A model generated the notes under the pieces. The model saw nothing but the letters and a program-made list of their open reading frames with translations, ran no database searches and was not told where the DNA came from. DNA of 64,000 nt from Pocillopora verrucosa (taxonomy: Eukaryota; Cnidaria; Anthozoa; Scleractinia; Pocilloporidae), in contig NC_089317.1 in assembly GCF_036669915.1 (NCBI RefSeq), positions 310,001 to 374,000 on the forward strand, in the 5' to 3' direction. The translations under genes were made by a program, and so were the position numbers. Shown in pieces: positions 37,101-48,800 of this stretch. Each line of letters opens with the position of its first letter. Position 1 is the first letter of the stretch.

Positions 37101-40100
37101 TCTAATTATCAGTAGCACTTTATAACAAAGACCTGTAAGTAACTGCTCAACATCCTCTTGCATTTTCCTCTTCTTCCCCTACCAAAAAAAAAAAAATGCA
37201 CACCAGTACAAAAAAGATTATCAAGAAGAACTTTTAAATTTTCATTTTCTATTCTGTATTTGTACTGGTAACAGTACCTTTCTTGACTGCTGTTTATTTC
37301 CACAGCTAGGATTTGGTATCAACTACAGATCAAAAGAGGAAAAGAATCGAAGGAACTTGTAAGGCACAATCTCACTCAGGAAGAACAATAAATACTGGTA
37401 ATAGGACTGAGTGGAGTCTAATTCTGTCTGCAATCATACCAGTGATAAAAATCTGACAACAGTGATGCAGGAATATGGTTACAAACAGAATTGGTTGAAA
37501 CAAAGTCCTGTTACCAGTTAATCAAAAACAATGACAACATTTGAGAAAGAACTAGATATAGGTTATACATTTTCATAAACAAAAACAACAGTTAACTTTG
37601 CAAAATATGCTACAACAGCACATACACATGATGCATGCTATCCACTTACACAGGCATGTCATGTCAACTTTCCTATTACACTTTCTAATTACAAGCATGA
37701 CGCATACATTGTCCTATCAGTGCTCAAATAGGGCTGGTGGTAACCAATCATTTTTGAGAATCTTGTTAAAGTTTTCATTAATGTTCTAATTCCTTAATTT
37801 TTGAGTGAATCATTTTTTAGCTTGCAACCCAGGGCTGTCCATTAGGGCTGTAACCTGTAACACCAGTTACATCTAAGCTCACTTGCTATTATGGGTGAAG
37901 AGGTGAATCATTGTGAGTCATGTATCACTTGGCCACATATTTACACCCTTAAAGGTGATATCCCAAATGTAATGACTGCTTTAAAACTGAATAACAGCCC
38001 AGGGAATCTACTCTTTCATATACAGGTAGATTGCAAGTACTATTAGTCAGTTGATTATTAATCCATATGACAGGTCATGTCACCCAAAAATGATTGACTT
38101 GAGAATCAACTGCTGATAAATATTTTAAGAAGAAAGGCTGACTTCTCTCAAACCCAACCATAAATTTTTCAAGTTGTAAATGGTTATTGTATCTTAACAG
38201 CACAATTGCTCCATACTTGTGTAAGTTTATTGCAATGCCATTTGTAAGCCTTGTCAAGTGTTTCATAATTTTACCTTTGTTTGAGAAGTTAATGGCCTAA
38301 TGTCATCAAGTATGAGTGACATCAATTTGTTCACCACACTACCCTCCTCAGGCAGGCTATTTGTCAGTTGAACCCAGTGCTCCATGCAGTGATACACAGA
38401 ACACCTCAATTTCCTGAAAAAAGAGGTAACTATCTTGTAGGAGAAGTAGTTTTTGGTTATTCTGATGAAGGATTTTGTCTCAGCCAAGAGATCCTTCAGA
38501 GATCATTCAGAATACATTGGCAAACTCCTTAAGCTCTGCTCTCTAGGTCCCATTCATATTGCAAGATATTCACATTCCTTCTACTGCTGGAGGATACTTA
38601 TTTTAAGTAGCTGATGACAAATGACATGCAAAAACCTTCACAAAATAATACTAAAATAGGAAATTAAAGGGAATTTTTCCAAGCTCAGGATGAAGATTTC
38701 ACAATTATTTTTCTAACCTGTATGGTTTGTTGAAGCCATAAGCAGGGTCTTGAATTTTAGTCCATGTAAGCTCTTGCACCAGAAGCTTTATCAACAAGTC
38801 ACAATATGGAAGCATCACATTTCTACACCTGTTGTGCCATTGGAAAGAAAATATAGTTAAACAGGATTCTAGTACGCAGCTCAGGCCATGAATAACCCTT
38901 TCATTTCCAAGCTCTCAAAATCAACTCTCCTTTTTATTTGCTGCTATATACTTAAAATTTTAAACAGTTTGGTGTGAAATCAAACAATTATCCCATTCCA
39001 ATTTTTTTTCCTTTCTTCTTATTTCCTTTTCCCAGACAATATATACATATTAGAAATTACTTCCTGATTAGTTCCAAGAGTGAAAAGGTTTGGTCAAAGT
39101 CTGGTCCTATTACTTTAAACACCATCTCAAAGTTTCCTTCTTCTTCTTCTTCTTCTTCTTCTTTTTTTAATCAAAGTTGCCTCAAAGGCATAACTTGAAA
39201 ATGTAATGTAAAATGTTTTAAGTAGGTCGCTCATGTCTGGGATACTATCAAGGTACCTTGCCTTTTAAGACTAAAATACTTTACCTAGTAGCCCAGTAAA
39301 TAGTATAATAACAGAAGAACCAAGACCAAGTACGCTTAGTATTTTCACAAACATATGAAACATAATATTTAACATATTGGTTGAAAAGAAAACATTAAAT
39401 AATTTACCTTGTGATAAGTGTGGTTAACAAATCTACAGCATTTGTATGAATTAATGGTAAACTTGCTCTCAACAACACTGATTCCACAACAACAGCACTT
39501 TTCTGCAAAATAAACATTTAAATCAAGCTTAAAAATATGTATGTCCAATGTTAATACAAAAAAAGTTCCTTGAACACTGATTGGTCCAAAAGTTATTTTT
39601 CTAGAAAAATATATCTTTCATTAGGTAAATAACCATTCTCCTATGAGATCACTGTTTCATGCAGTTTAATCAATACATAATTTTCACTCTTACCAGTGAG
39701 TTGCAGGTCACATTCATTATTCTCAATAAAAGGTTCATTGTAGAATCAATAGGAACTGCCACAACTTTTAGATGTTCTTCCCTTAAAATGACAGAGGAAA
39801 TATTTTCATCACTTTATGAAAATTATATATTTAACATTCCTAGAAAAAATTGACAAAAGCAACGGATATGATTAAAATTAAAAGGGAAAAGAAACCATCA
39901 GTAAAACCCTGGTGAAGTTCTGTCCATCTCACCATACATGTGTCCCTGGGAAACAAGTTACCTTATCATTCCTGAGAGGAGGTGAAGCAATGAATTCAAC
40001 CTTGTGATAAGAGTGTGTGTTCGGTCTGGTTCTGTGGCTGGAACATCACCAAGTGGAAGGGATTCATTTTCTGAGTCTTGGGAGGGTTTGTTGGCAACTA

Positions 40101-42791
40101 GAGTAAATGATGTGAAATTAGTAAATGAACTTTACAATTTACTGTTTCAATAAATAAAAATGAAGAAAAGAATTATCCTGAAAAACATACCTGGCTCAAC
40201 ATTTTCATAGGCGCTATCAAGGAGTTTATGAATTGTACAAAGCACTTTGTTCCATTGTATATTCCAAGGACACAGCTGTTGCTTGTCACCTGACCCACTG
40301 CGACTACATCTTGGTAACAAGGCGTAGCAACTGCATGCAGCCTGTGGCAAATAAAAAGATACACAGTAATTTTTTTGTTTCTCTTAACTTGCACTCGAAC
40401 AAAAAAGGAGTCTTCTTTACAACTGTTGCTTACTGTTCATCTAGGTGTTATTATTGACTCTAAAAATCTTTAATATTTTGGAATTACAACATATGTTGAC
40501 GTCAGGAAGAACAATTCCTGTTACTGCCAGTTCTCCACTTGGATGCTCATTTCAGGCTTCTGAGTGGTAGACATAAAGTCTACTGATAAGTCTTAAGATC
40601 TTTTCTTGTTGGTAATTTTGTCCATTTTTTTACTTCATTACAGCATAAATTAAGACCAAGTTTGTTAAGTATGCAACACAAGTTGCTTGAATGATATCAA
40701 CCAAAATCCTGCCTGCTGTTCAAAATGTTCAATTGACCACAACAACATACCTTCATTGTTTCATTGCAGAATGAATTTAAAGGTGGTAAAAGAAATTTCT
40801 CAATTTGATTCTGAAAATAAAGAGATAAAATTATAATAAAGGTGTAGCTGACATAAAGATGTGAGTGACCTTGAGCTACACCTAGAGTTGCAACCCTTGA
40901 CAATACTTTCAGCAGACTTGGCCCAAAAAAAAAAAAAAAAACTATAAAAACTATGTTGTGATAGTAAGACTTACTATATATAGAAGTGAATTAGTTACGC
41001 ACGATATAATCTAACTATTGTATTGTGTGTGAACTGGCTATGGAAGGCATTACAGTATTGCAAGGATGAGTGCATGAGTTTTCTGGCACTGGTCATTGTC
41101 AAAAGTGGACCCCTTACTGAGTCATAACTTGTCTTTAACTGCTTTGTCAATCATGCTACAGCACTTACGAGAGCCTGATTAAAATTACTTACCCTGGAGG
41201 GTCCTGAAGGTCCTGGGAAATAGCGAATACATGAAGATAGCATCAACAACACTGAGCTCTCGTCCTACAAATAATTACAGACATGATCATGGATGAAAAC
41301 AAAGCAATGTTTGCTCCTGTACATATTGTTCTTTCCATAAGTTCATTACGTTTAATGTTGCACTTACTGAACATTTGTTGGTCAACAAGGTTGAAATGAT
41401 GGATGGAAGGACTGAGTTAGACAACTCTCTTGATAATTCTGAAAACTGAACAATAAAACTTTTGTTATAATAAGTGGTGAGTATACTTGAAGCAAATTGC
41501 AATTTTTTTTAATAAGTGTACAATGTGATAGTCTTTGGTAGTCTTGCTAAAAAAAATACTGTTTAAAAGCATCCTCTTACCTCTGCTGCATGTTTTAAAA
41601 TGTTATCAAGGATCTTGCTGCAATACTGAAGGACACTTGATTTTTTTGAAGTCTGTAAGCATTGAAAAACTATATCAAAAATTCTGGATAACATTTTGAA
41701 AAAATTTATGAATGGAGAACCCAAGCCAACAAAACAACCATAGGAAAAAAAAGCCAAAAAAAAAAAAAAGACAAAAAAAAAAAAAAAAACATAAACAAAA
41801 TACAAAAACAAAAGACAGGACAAAGAAAACAACCTGAAAAGCTACCTGAATTATCTGGAGAAGACCTCTTAGCCATGATGAACAATTTGTCCTGAAGGCT
41901 TCTGTATCACATTGTTCAACTGTTATTCCAAGTAGACAAACACCTAACCAACTGTAAAATTAATCAATACCAGATCATTCATTCTTTTTGCACACTGAGG
42001 TTGAAAGCTTTTTGGGTTAATAAGAGCGTGTATCTAGTTCCTAAGACTTACATGTATGAAGCAACATTTATGGCATGGTTCTGTGGAAAAGGAAAGGCAC
42101 TAAGACTTTTCCATAAATCCTTGGTAAGGTCCATATTTAGAGAAATGTTCCAGTCATTTGTCATTTTAATCCCCCTGATATCTGGCCCACTATTTATGAA
42201 ATTTGATGATGGGGAGGCTAGTACTTGCGTAAATTACCTTTTACATAATGAATGGGGAAGGATCATTAAATTTGCTTGTTTTATCATGTCTCATGTCTGT
42301 CTTTGTCTTTATTTTCATCCAGCAAGGACGGGGGAGCTGTTAGTCGTTCTCATTTTCAAAGGGGTGAGGAGGTGGGGGGGGGGGGGGAATGAGTAAAAAC
42401 CAGCTAAGTTAAAGTAGATATCCCCTTTAACAGCCTACATCGCTCTGTTTACAGCATATCACCTTGCAATAAAAATATCTACATTTACCAGTCAGTCTTT
42501 GAATTAAGAAGACTATTGACTTTTCCTATCCAGCCATCCGGAATTTTCTGAAGTAAAGGATAGAAAAAAATTATATTTTACCCGGGTGAGGATTGCACGT
42601 GGTGTACCCACCTAATGAAAACAAACATACCAAGAAGTATTTAAACGGAGGATTTTAAATAAAGCTGTTATTTTACTTACCTCTAAATTAAGGTGCTGTT
42701 TTGATTCTATGCATTCAAGAAAAAAGGCTGTATAACTCTCGGGTTTCGTCTCCAGAAACGAACTTGCTAAAATGGACAATTCGGCCGCCAT
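34133..42791 (-). CDS. PELP1: PELP1-like protein (RIX1 family, 60S ribosome maturation)
   Basis: Twenty exons: 42791-42681, 42547-42489, 41951-41846, 41652-41581, 41445-41368, 41264-41193, 40810-40751, 40341-40191, 40097-39962, 39781-39694, 39502-39408, 38828-38718, 38413-38275, 37322-37278, 37178-37133, 36530-36474, 36103-36048, 35961-35752, 35289-34582, 34216-34133; 827 aa in frame. PELP1 (yeast Rix1) works with TEX10, WDR18 and SENP3 in late pre-60S processing; vertebrate PELP1 is also a nuclear-receptor coactivator. The helical-repeat core has FRTNCSSWLRGLLQIIQ, YTSAYCRQALYHALL and VSSFCQEAL, all strongly PELP1-like. Exon 15 has a basic GKKRK. The last exon, ENENDETAQMLAAFVD, matches the conserved C-terminal DDTAAMLADF segment of human PELP1. 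The long Pro and Glu tracts of vertebrate PELP1 are absent; the penultimate exon is instead Ser/Asn/Gln-rich. The exon 15 donor (GTCTTT) is weak. An upstream in-frame ATG at 42878 would add 29 residues. Confidence 0.92.
34285..34520 (+). repeat. SINE-like tRNA-derived repeat, family 1
   Basis: A tRNA-like head (GTGGCATGGTGCAAAGGTAA) is followed by a B-box-like GAGTTTGATTCCC. The body has GTCACATGTGGATTGAGTTT and TTTTTCCCCAGGTCCTTGGG, and the tail is an ATT microsatellite. It sits in the last intron of PELP1 in the opposite orientation to the gene. Confidence 0.7.
34517..34562 (+). repeat. ATT microsatellite, SINE tail
   Basis: About 14 imperfect ATT/GTT/ACT triplets directly after the SINE-like element, with the final-intron donor of PELP1 only about 15 bp further on. 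Confidence 0.8.
35455..35660 (+). repeat. Dispersed repeat, family D, in PELP1 intron
   Basis: Second copy of the family at 31685-31910: GTGGTGCTGCATTGGTGG, AGAGTATAACA, TTTATAACATAAATTGG, AGAGTTTCAAAGCTACC and GTTAGCCCTTTGCTAAGG in the same order. Confidence 0.55.
36215..36426 (+). mobile_element. CCCTTT-family MITE, type B
   Basis: Bounded by TTAACC...GAGTTAA and carrying the type B internal blocks CAGAAGTGATTAAAATGTAA, AATGAGAATATTCCAACTTA, TCTTGATCTAGCACC and GAAGAATTAACAATAAAACC. It lies in an intron of PELP1. Confidence 0.75.
36787..36806 (+). repeat. GTT microsatellite
   Basis: Six GTT triplets in a PELP1 intron. Confidence 0.7.
39138..39162 (+). repeat. TTC microsatellite
   Basis: About eight TTC triplets followed by poly-T in the PELP1 intron between exons 11 and 12. 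Confidence 0.75.
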
Positions 42792-42876
42792 TTTGTTTTT
42801 ACTTGGGAAACAGCTGACTTGTAATAAATGCAGTCTCGTTATAAAAACCTTAATGCATTTCGGACGAAGTGCCAAC
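42792..42876. promoter_or_regulatory. 85-bp bidirectional promoter between PELP1 and COG3
   Basis: Only 85 bp separate the two start codons. Both ATGs lie within YY1-type motifs facing away from each other: AAAATGGCGGCC on the minus strand at PELP1 (42795-42784) and AACATGGCGGCTC on the plus strand at COG3 (42874-42886). The interval contains CAGCTG (an E-box) and a TATAA-like ATAAAAAC. The PELP1 frame stays open through it. The two 5' untranslated regions must be very short or overlap. Confidence 0.7.
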
Positions 42877-45800
42877 ATGGCGGCTCAAGCTCAAGCTGGG
42901 TATTCGTCGTATTCCAATGAGATAAAGGAGAAGCTAAGTCTGTGGGATGTGAAGGATTCTCCTCTCGCACCATTGTCAGAAAAGCAAAGAAATAGTGTAC
43001 TTGAACTTACTACAGTAGCAGGAAATCGTCCTCTTTTAGACGAGGTGAGCTCAAAAATTGTATATTTGGATCAGCTGTTTTGAAGCAAAACAGTTAGATT
43101 CATCAGCTGAGGACATAAATTCTGATAGAATGTAAGAGGCAGACAATGAGTGCTGCGTACCTGATGAAATGCATATTTCTTAATTATTTCACAGAAATAT
43201 TTCCTCACGTTACTTCCTCGTTTTGCTTAGTTTTTGTAATATGGTTTTGCATACCCAATTGTTTATCTACTTAAATGAATTTGATTGCTAAACAGAATGC
43301 TTGTGATGTGAGATCATGGAACAGGAGATCAATACATTTTTCTTCATCTTAATGACAGGGCACATAGTCCCACTCACTTTAAAGTAAAGCATATCTCTTT
43401 ATTATTCTCTGCTAATCAATCAAAGTTACCTGATGACGACTGCACTAGTTTACCTGCAAAGAGGACCTTGAGTGAAACCAGTAAAGAAGCTGCTGTGGAC
43501 ATGGCAACAGTTGATTTGGGATCAGAAAAAATAGAAAATGCTCAGCAGGTTGGCTTTTTCATCTCTGTTGTTTACCTTTAAGCTTAAACTCCCGTGAGTG
43601 ACTGAGACAGAATTTCTCCCAACAATATTAATAGAATATCAAACAGATAAATGATGAGAATAAGAAAAGATATCAATTTGGGGATTAGAGAAATCCAACC
43701 CAGTCCCTGCAAATCAGGTAGGAAAATTAATGACATTAACATCACAAACAAACAGAATAGAAGGACCTAACTTTACTGATGGATTAAAACTGACCAATCA
43801 TGGCTGACTTATTCCACTTGAGTCTTACAGCTAATAACATCTTGGTTAAACTGACAAATCAGTTTACACAAACCAGAATTTGTACATTAGACTGACAACA
43901 ACTATTCACTTGACTCTGATGATGACCTCTGTCCAGGTTGCTGAAACCCTGGTCACTACTGCCAACAACAGTCCTTCTCAGGACTACACTCACCCAAACA
44001 ATCAGACTACACTAAGTTGCTCTAAAAATCTGGGTAGGTCCACTGTAGTTTGTGAGATTTCAATCATTCTAATTAATTTCTAACAAGTTTGAATGTTGCT
44101 CAGGATATAAAGATGACCATCAGAATCAAGTCTCTCTTTTGAATTATCTTAAAAGTAGTGTTGATTTCTGTTCCCTTCACAAAGCCTACAGTAGTTGTGC
44201 CATGATGTTGTTAGGTAAGTTTTAAACTAAATTTTTTTTGTGAACAGTTTTTTGCTTGGTTTGCAAATGTTGAAGCACAGATGGAAGAGGAGCAAGAATC
44301 ATCTTACAGGTAAGAGAAAAGTAAAAAAATTGTTTTGAATATAGAAAGGATAGGTGAACATGGGTTTTTATTCCCAAACATAACAAATATTTTTATTATA
44401 ATGACTGTTATTTGTAACTTTTTATTCTATTAGTTATATAGATGTTTTTATTTATAACATATTTCTGATATTTTTTATGTAATAGAATAGTTTATAAGTA
44501 CAGTTTGTGTTATTGTAAGATTTTATATAACAGGGCTTACTAAAAGATTTACCCTGCTTAAAAATAAATAAAGGCTAACTGTTACTACTACTATTAGTAA
44601 TTTTGCTTCACATCGTCAGTTTCATGTGAAATATACAAGTGATTAGAACTAGACAATACTATATGACTTAACACCAAATCCTCCAAACTGACTTTTAAAG
44701 AAATGTATGGCAGACAGTCATGATAATTAATTTCTAAATCTTAGAAGTATAAGATCTTATTAACATTTGCTGTATGGATAATTTATTCCTCAGATCCTAT
44801 GCAGCACGGTTGCGTTCTTATCGTGATCATTGTGACAGTATTCTGAGTGAAGTGGAGTCAGCTTTGAATCATCTGCAGGATCTACAGCAGAAGCACTTAT
44901 TGGTATCCACAAAAACTGGGGCTCTTCATGAAGCTTGTGAACAGCTTCTTCAGGATCAGGTCAGAGAGAAAGATATAAACATTTGAGTTGCATTTAAACT
45001 CTCTTCATTGGAGACCTTACCTTCCTTTAACCCTTTAACTCCCAGATCAAATTTGTAATTCTCCTTACTGTCAACCATACAATTATTATGATTGTTCATT
45101 CAGAAAATTTAGTATTGAATCAACTTATTATCTCCAAATTGATATTTTTCTTTGTTCTCACCACTTATCTGGTTGATATTGTATTAATACTGTAAGGAGA
45201 AATTCTGTCTTGGTCACTTATGGGAGTTAAAGGGTTAAACATTAGCTGTGGGAGTGATTTCAAAATAATGCGGAAATTAGTGGTGTTGAGGTAACAGATA
45301 TAGCAGAACCAAAACAATGTGATTGCAGTTGGGCGTTGAAAATTTGTTCCTTGTAGCAGTTGATCAAGGTCAACAAGGTTACAAGATAACAAAATGATTG
45401 GACTATGGGAATGTTTTAATGGTCGCTTACATCTACTGAATTATCTGCAGCAGCTTTGAAGTTTCAAATGTTAACCCTGTAACTCCCAGAAGTGACTAAT
45501 ATACAGGGAAGTGAGTCACAGCTAGAAGGGGAGAATTAACAATCAGATCTTGGCGGTGAAGGGGTTAAGAACCTTTTTTTCCACATTAATAGTTCATATA
45601 TTTATTTTCACATGCCAACCTTTCAGACAAAGTTGATGAACATGGCTGAAAGCATCAGCAACAAGTTGTCTTACTTCAATGCTTTAGATCATCTTAGACA
45701 CGTGAGTAACCAGACCATTGTTATGCTAGAAAAAATTTTTGTTAGAGCCTTCGCTGATAAGTTGTACATTTGTCATTTTGGTGTACAATCAAACCAGTGT

Positions 45801-48800
45801 TATGTGGCACCATATGAAGCAGTCACCCCATGTTCGGCAGTCAGATGTCATTGAAGTCCCAAATTTGTGTTCCCTTCATCACTGTAATTTGTCTCCTCCA
45901 AGGCCACCCTTTTGTAAGTCCCAATAGCCAGTTTTCATTGCCCTCCACATGTATCAATCAGTTTCTGAAAGCAGGACCACTTAAATAAAACTATTAAGAA
46001 TAATCATTTAAGGAATTTTTTTATTCCAAGTTTCTCTCTCAAAACCAAATTATGTAGTATTATTGAGCAAGGTTCTGTGCACTGAGTTGTTAATTATGGC
46101 ATAAAGTAGTATTGTTTATTACTTTTTTATAATACCCCTAATCTGTGGAACCTATATTTAGTGATAGACCTGCCATTCCCTGTGGGTGATCGCTTAATAA
46201 AGGATTGACTGTACTTTAATATAGAATCATTACCTACTAGGATTTGGTTTGTTTTCAGAAACTCAACTCATCCACACTGTCAGTGACAAGCGAGTCCTTT
46301 GTTCCAATGCTGGCAAGACTTGATGAGTGTATTTCATTTATATCAAGCAATGTAAGTTTTCTGTCCTTAACCCTTTAAATCCTACAAGTGACCGAGACAG
46401 AATTTCTCCTTACAATATCAACACTGTTGGAAAAGTGATGAGAATAAAGAACAATATCAAAAAGATAATTTTTAATTGATCTTCTAGCAGTTCTCTTAAC
46501 TAACATTATAAGAATTGGATGGCAGAAACTAAGGAGAAGTACCAATGAGATCTTTGGAGTGGAAGGTTTAAATCTTTCGTTTATAAATTCATTTTAAAAA
46601 CTTAAGTTATTTTTAATGATGTTCAAACTTGGCTGAGCAAGGTTGCAGTTGGGGGAGGGAATACTAGGGTGTTTGTTCCTCCTCTTTTTCAATAAATATA
46701 ATCATTATGAGAAAGCTTGGTATGCTGCTGAATGCCAGTAGCTGAAGGATATAAGTTCAGATCCATCCCCACCCCCCATAACTGTATACTGCAAAGCTTG
46801 AGGCTCCACCAAGTGTATAAAGTCCACATTTCATTGGGTATTGGACAAAGAATACATGTATATCCAAGGTCCTGGAGGAACACCCGTCAAATACTCTGCA
46901 AATGAGTGTCAGAGGTCTCATGGGGCTATATACCAGCCATGTTCTTATGCAGCATGCCTCTTGCAAGCTGCTGAATTCAGTTGCAATGCACTAGCTGCAA
47001 AACTAGTGGATTACATATGAATATATTTTTTTGTCCTTGTAGCCTCAGTTCAAAGAATCCCAAGTGTATCTTGTCAGATTCAAACAGTGCTTGAACCAGG
47101 CCCTCAATCAAGTGAAAATGCATGTTGTGAATTTGCTGAAAAATGCCACAGCACAGGTGTTGGCAAATAAGGTAGGTTGATGGAAAATGGTTTAAAAAAA
47201 GTGTCCTATTTTAGACAAAAGTGTCCAATTTTGGATACTTATGTGGGATTTTGGACACAAGTTTCCATTGTTTCAAAAACAACTGGTAGTCTTCTATTTC
47301 AGATACTAGTGTCTAATTTTAGACACTGGTGTCTGATTTTGGACACCAGTGCCCAATTTTAGATTATAGTGTCTGATTTTAGACACTGGTGTCTCATTTT
47401 AGAGACAAAAGTCTCCTTTTGGAAAGAATGTTAGACACATCCAATTTTAGACAGTATCATTTTATTTAAGGAAGTAGTATCAGTTTTAGATAGAAATGTG
47501 CCATTTTGGACACTAGTGTTCAAAGACCATTATGGGAACAAATTTAGTTTTTGTTCTTAATTATGCTTATCTGTCAAGTTGATTATTCATTGTAGTTAAT
47601 GTTGGTTGAAGATATGTCAGGTCCAAAGGAAGATTTGGTTTGACACATGTCCTGTTTAGGAAGAAAACTTATTTCCAGTGCTGCAGTTGAATATTTTGAG
47701 GGTATGATGATTTTGAAAGGAAACTTGTTTTCTTATTTTGTCATTGGCTATTTCAGGAAGGTGGCAACTCTTCTGAAAGTTCCTTCGCTTTATTTTATGG
47801 GAAATTCAGGACTTGTGCTCCAAGAGTGAAGGTCAGTCACTGTATTTAACTTTATTTTTATTGTTGGAAGGGAGATACAGTAAACCTTTTCATTCCCAAT
47901 ATCTCCTTGGTAATTCTTCTTGCTGTCTGCCATAAATTGATTATAATTTTGGTTCTGAGAATTTGGTATTGGGTTGAATGATAATCCCCTAATTGATATT
48001 TTTCTTAATTTTCATTATTAGTCTGCTTGACATTGTATTGATACTGCAAAACAAAAGTATGTCTTGGTCTCTGCTGGGAGTGATTTTTGTTGTTGTTGTT
48101 GTTGTTTGAAAGGGTAAATTGCCTGTCAATGAAAGCCAGTTAATTTTTGATTCACTCCATTTACTAATAATTCATTTTATTCTTTTCTTTAACAGAGTTT
48201 AATGGAACAGATTGAACAGAGGAGTCACTTAAGTTCTGAGTGAGTATTACTTACAGACAATTATTGTAGTGACAGTGAAAAGCAGTTTTTTAAAGCCTTT
48301 TTTATGTGAAAGGTGTCATTTTGTGTTTCTTGATGTTTCAGGTACAGTTCACTTTTAAGTGACTGCCAGCAGTGTTATCTCTCTCAGCGTTCTCAACTCC
48401 TGACCCCATGTGTTAGTGATGCTATTGATAAACTGGCCAAGCAGTATGAAAGAAATCCTTGTTCTCTAGTAAGTTTATGCATGGAAATGCAAAATAAGGT
48501 TTCTAAACTGCTTTGTGGTGCTGATTGTGTCATTTGACATGAAAGTACAGCTAGTAAAGTTTTCATCTGAATGGTTGAAACAGAGGAATTTTACCCACTT
48601 AAAAGTGAGAAACACCCTGTAACAGTACTACACCCTAGCATCAGTATGCAAGTTCTCCTTACTCTTCTTATATTAACTGTGGTACATACAGGGAGAATTT
48701 GTCTAACAATCAAGAGCTTCTAGAGGTTGTGATCAGTTTCTTTATTCTCATGACCTTAATGTTTATTCAGGGATGATAATGTTAGGAGAAATTAGATGCA

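Noticed and set aside
42001-42396. 131-codon plus-strand frame in a PELP1 intron
   Set aside because: Non-ATG start, ends in a G-run, no domain; likely chance.
46689-46990. Possible further SINE (AAGTTCAGATCC looks B-box-like)
   Set aside because: No second copy in the window and no clear A box; evidence too weak to annotate.
47177-47362. 61-codon frame with repeated Leu-Asp-Thr
   Set aside because: Translation of the COG3 intron minisatellite.
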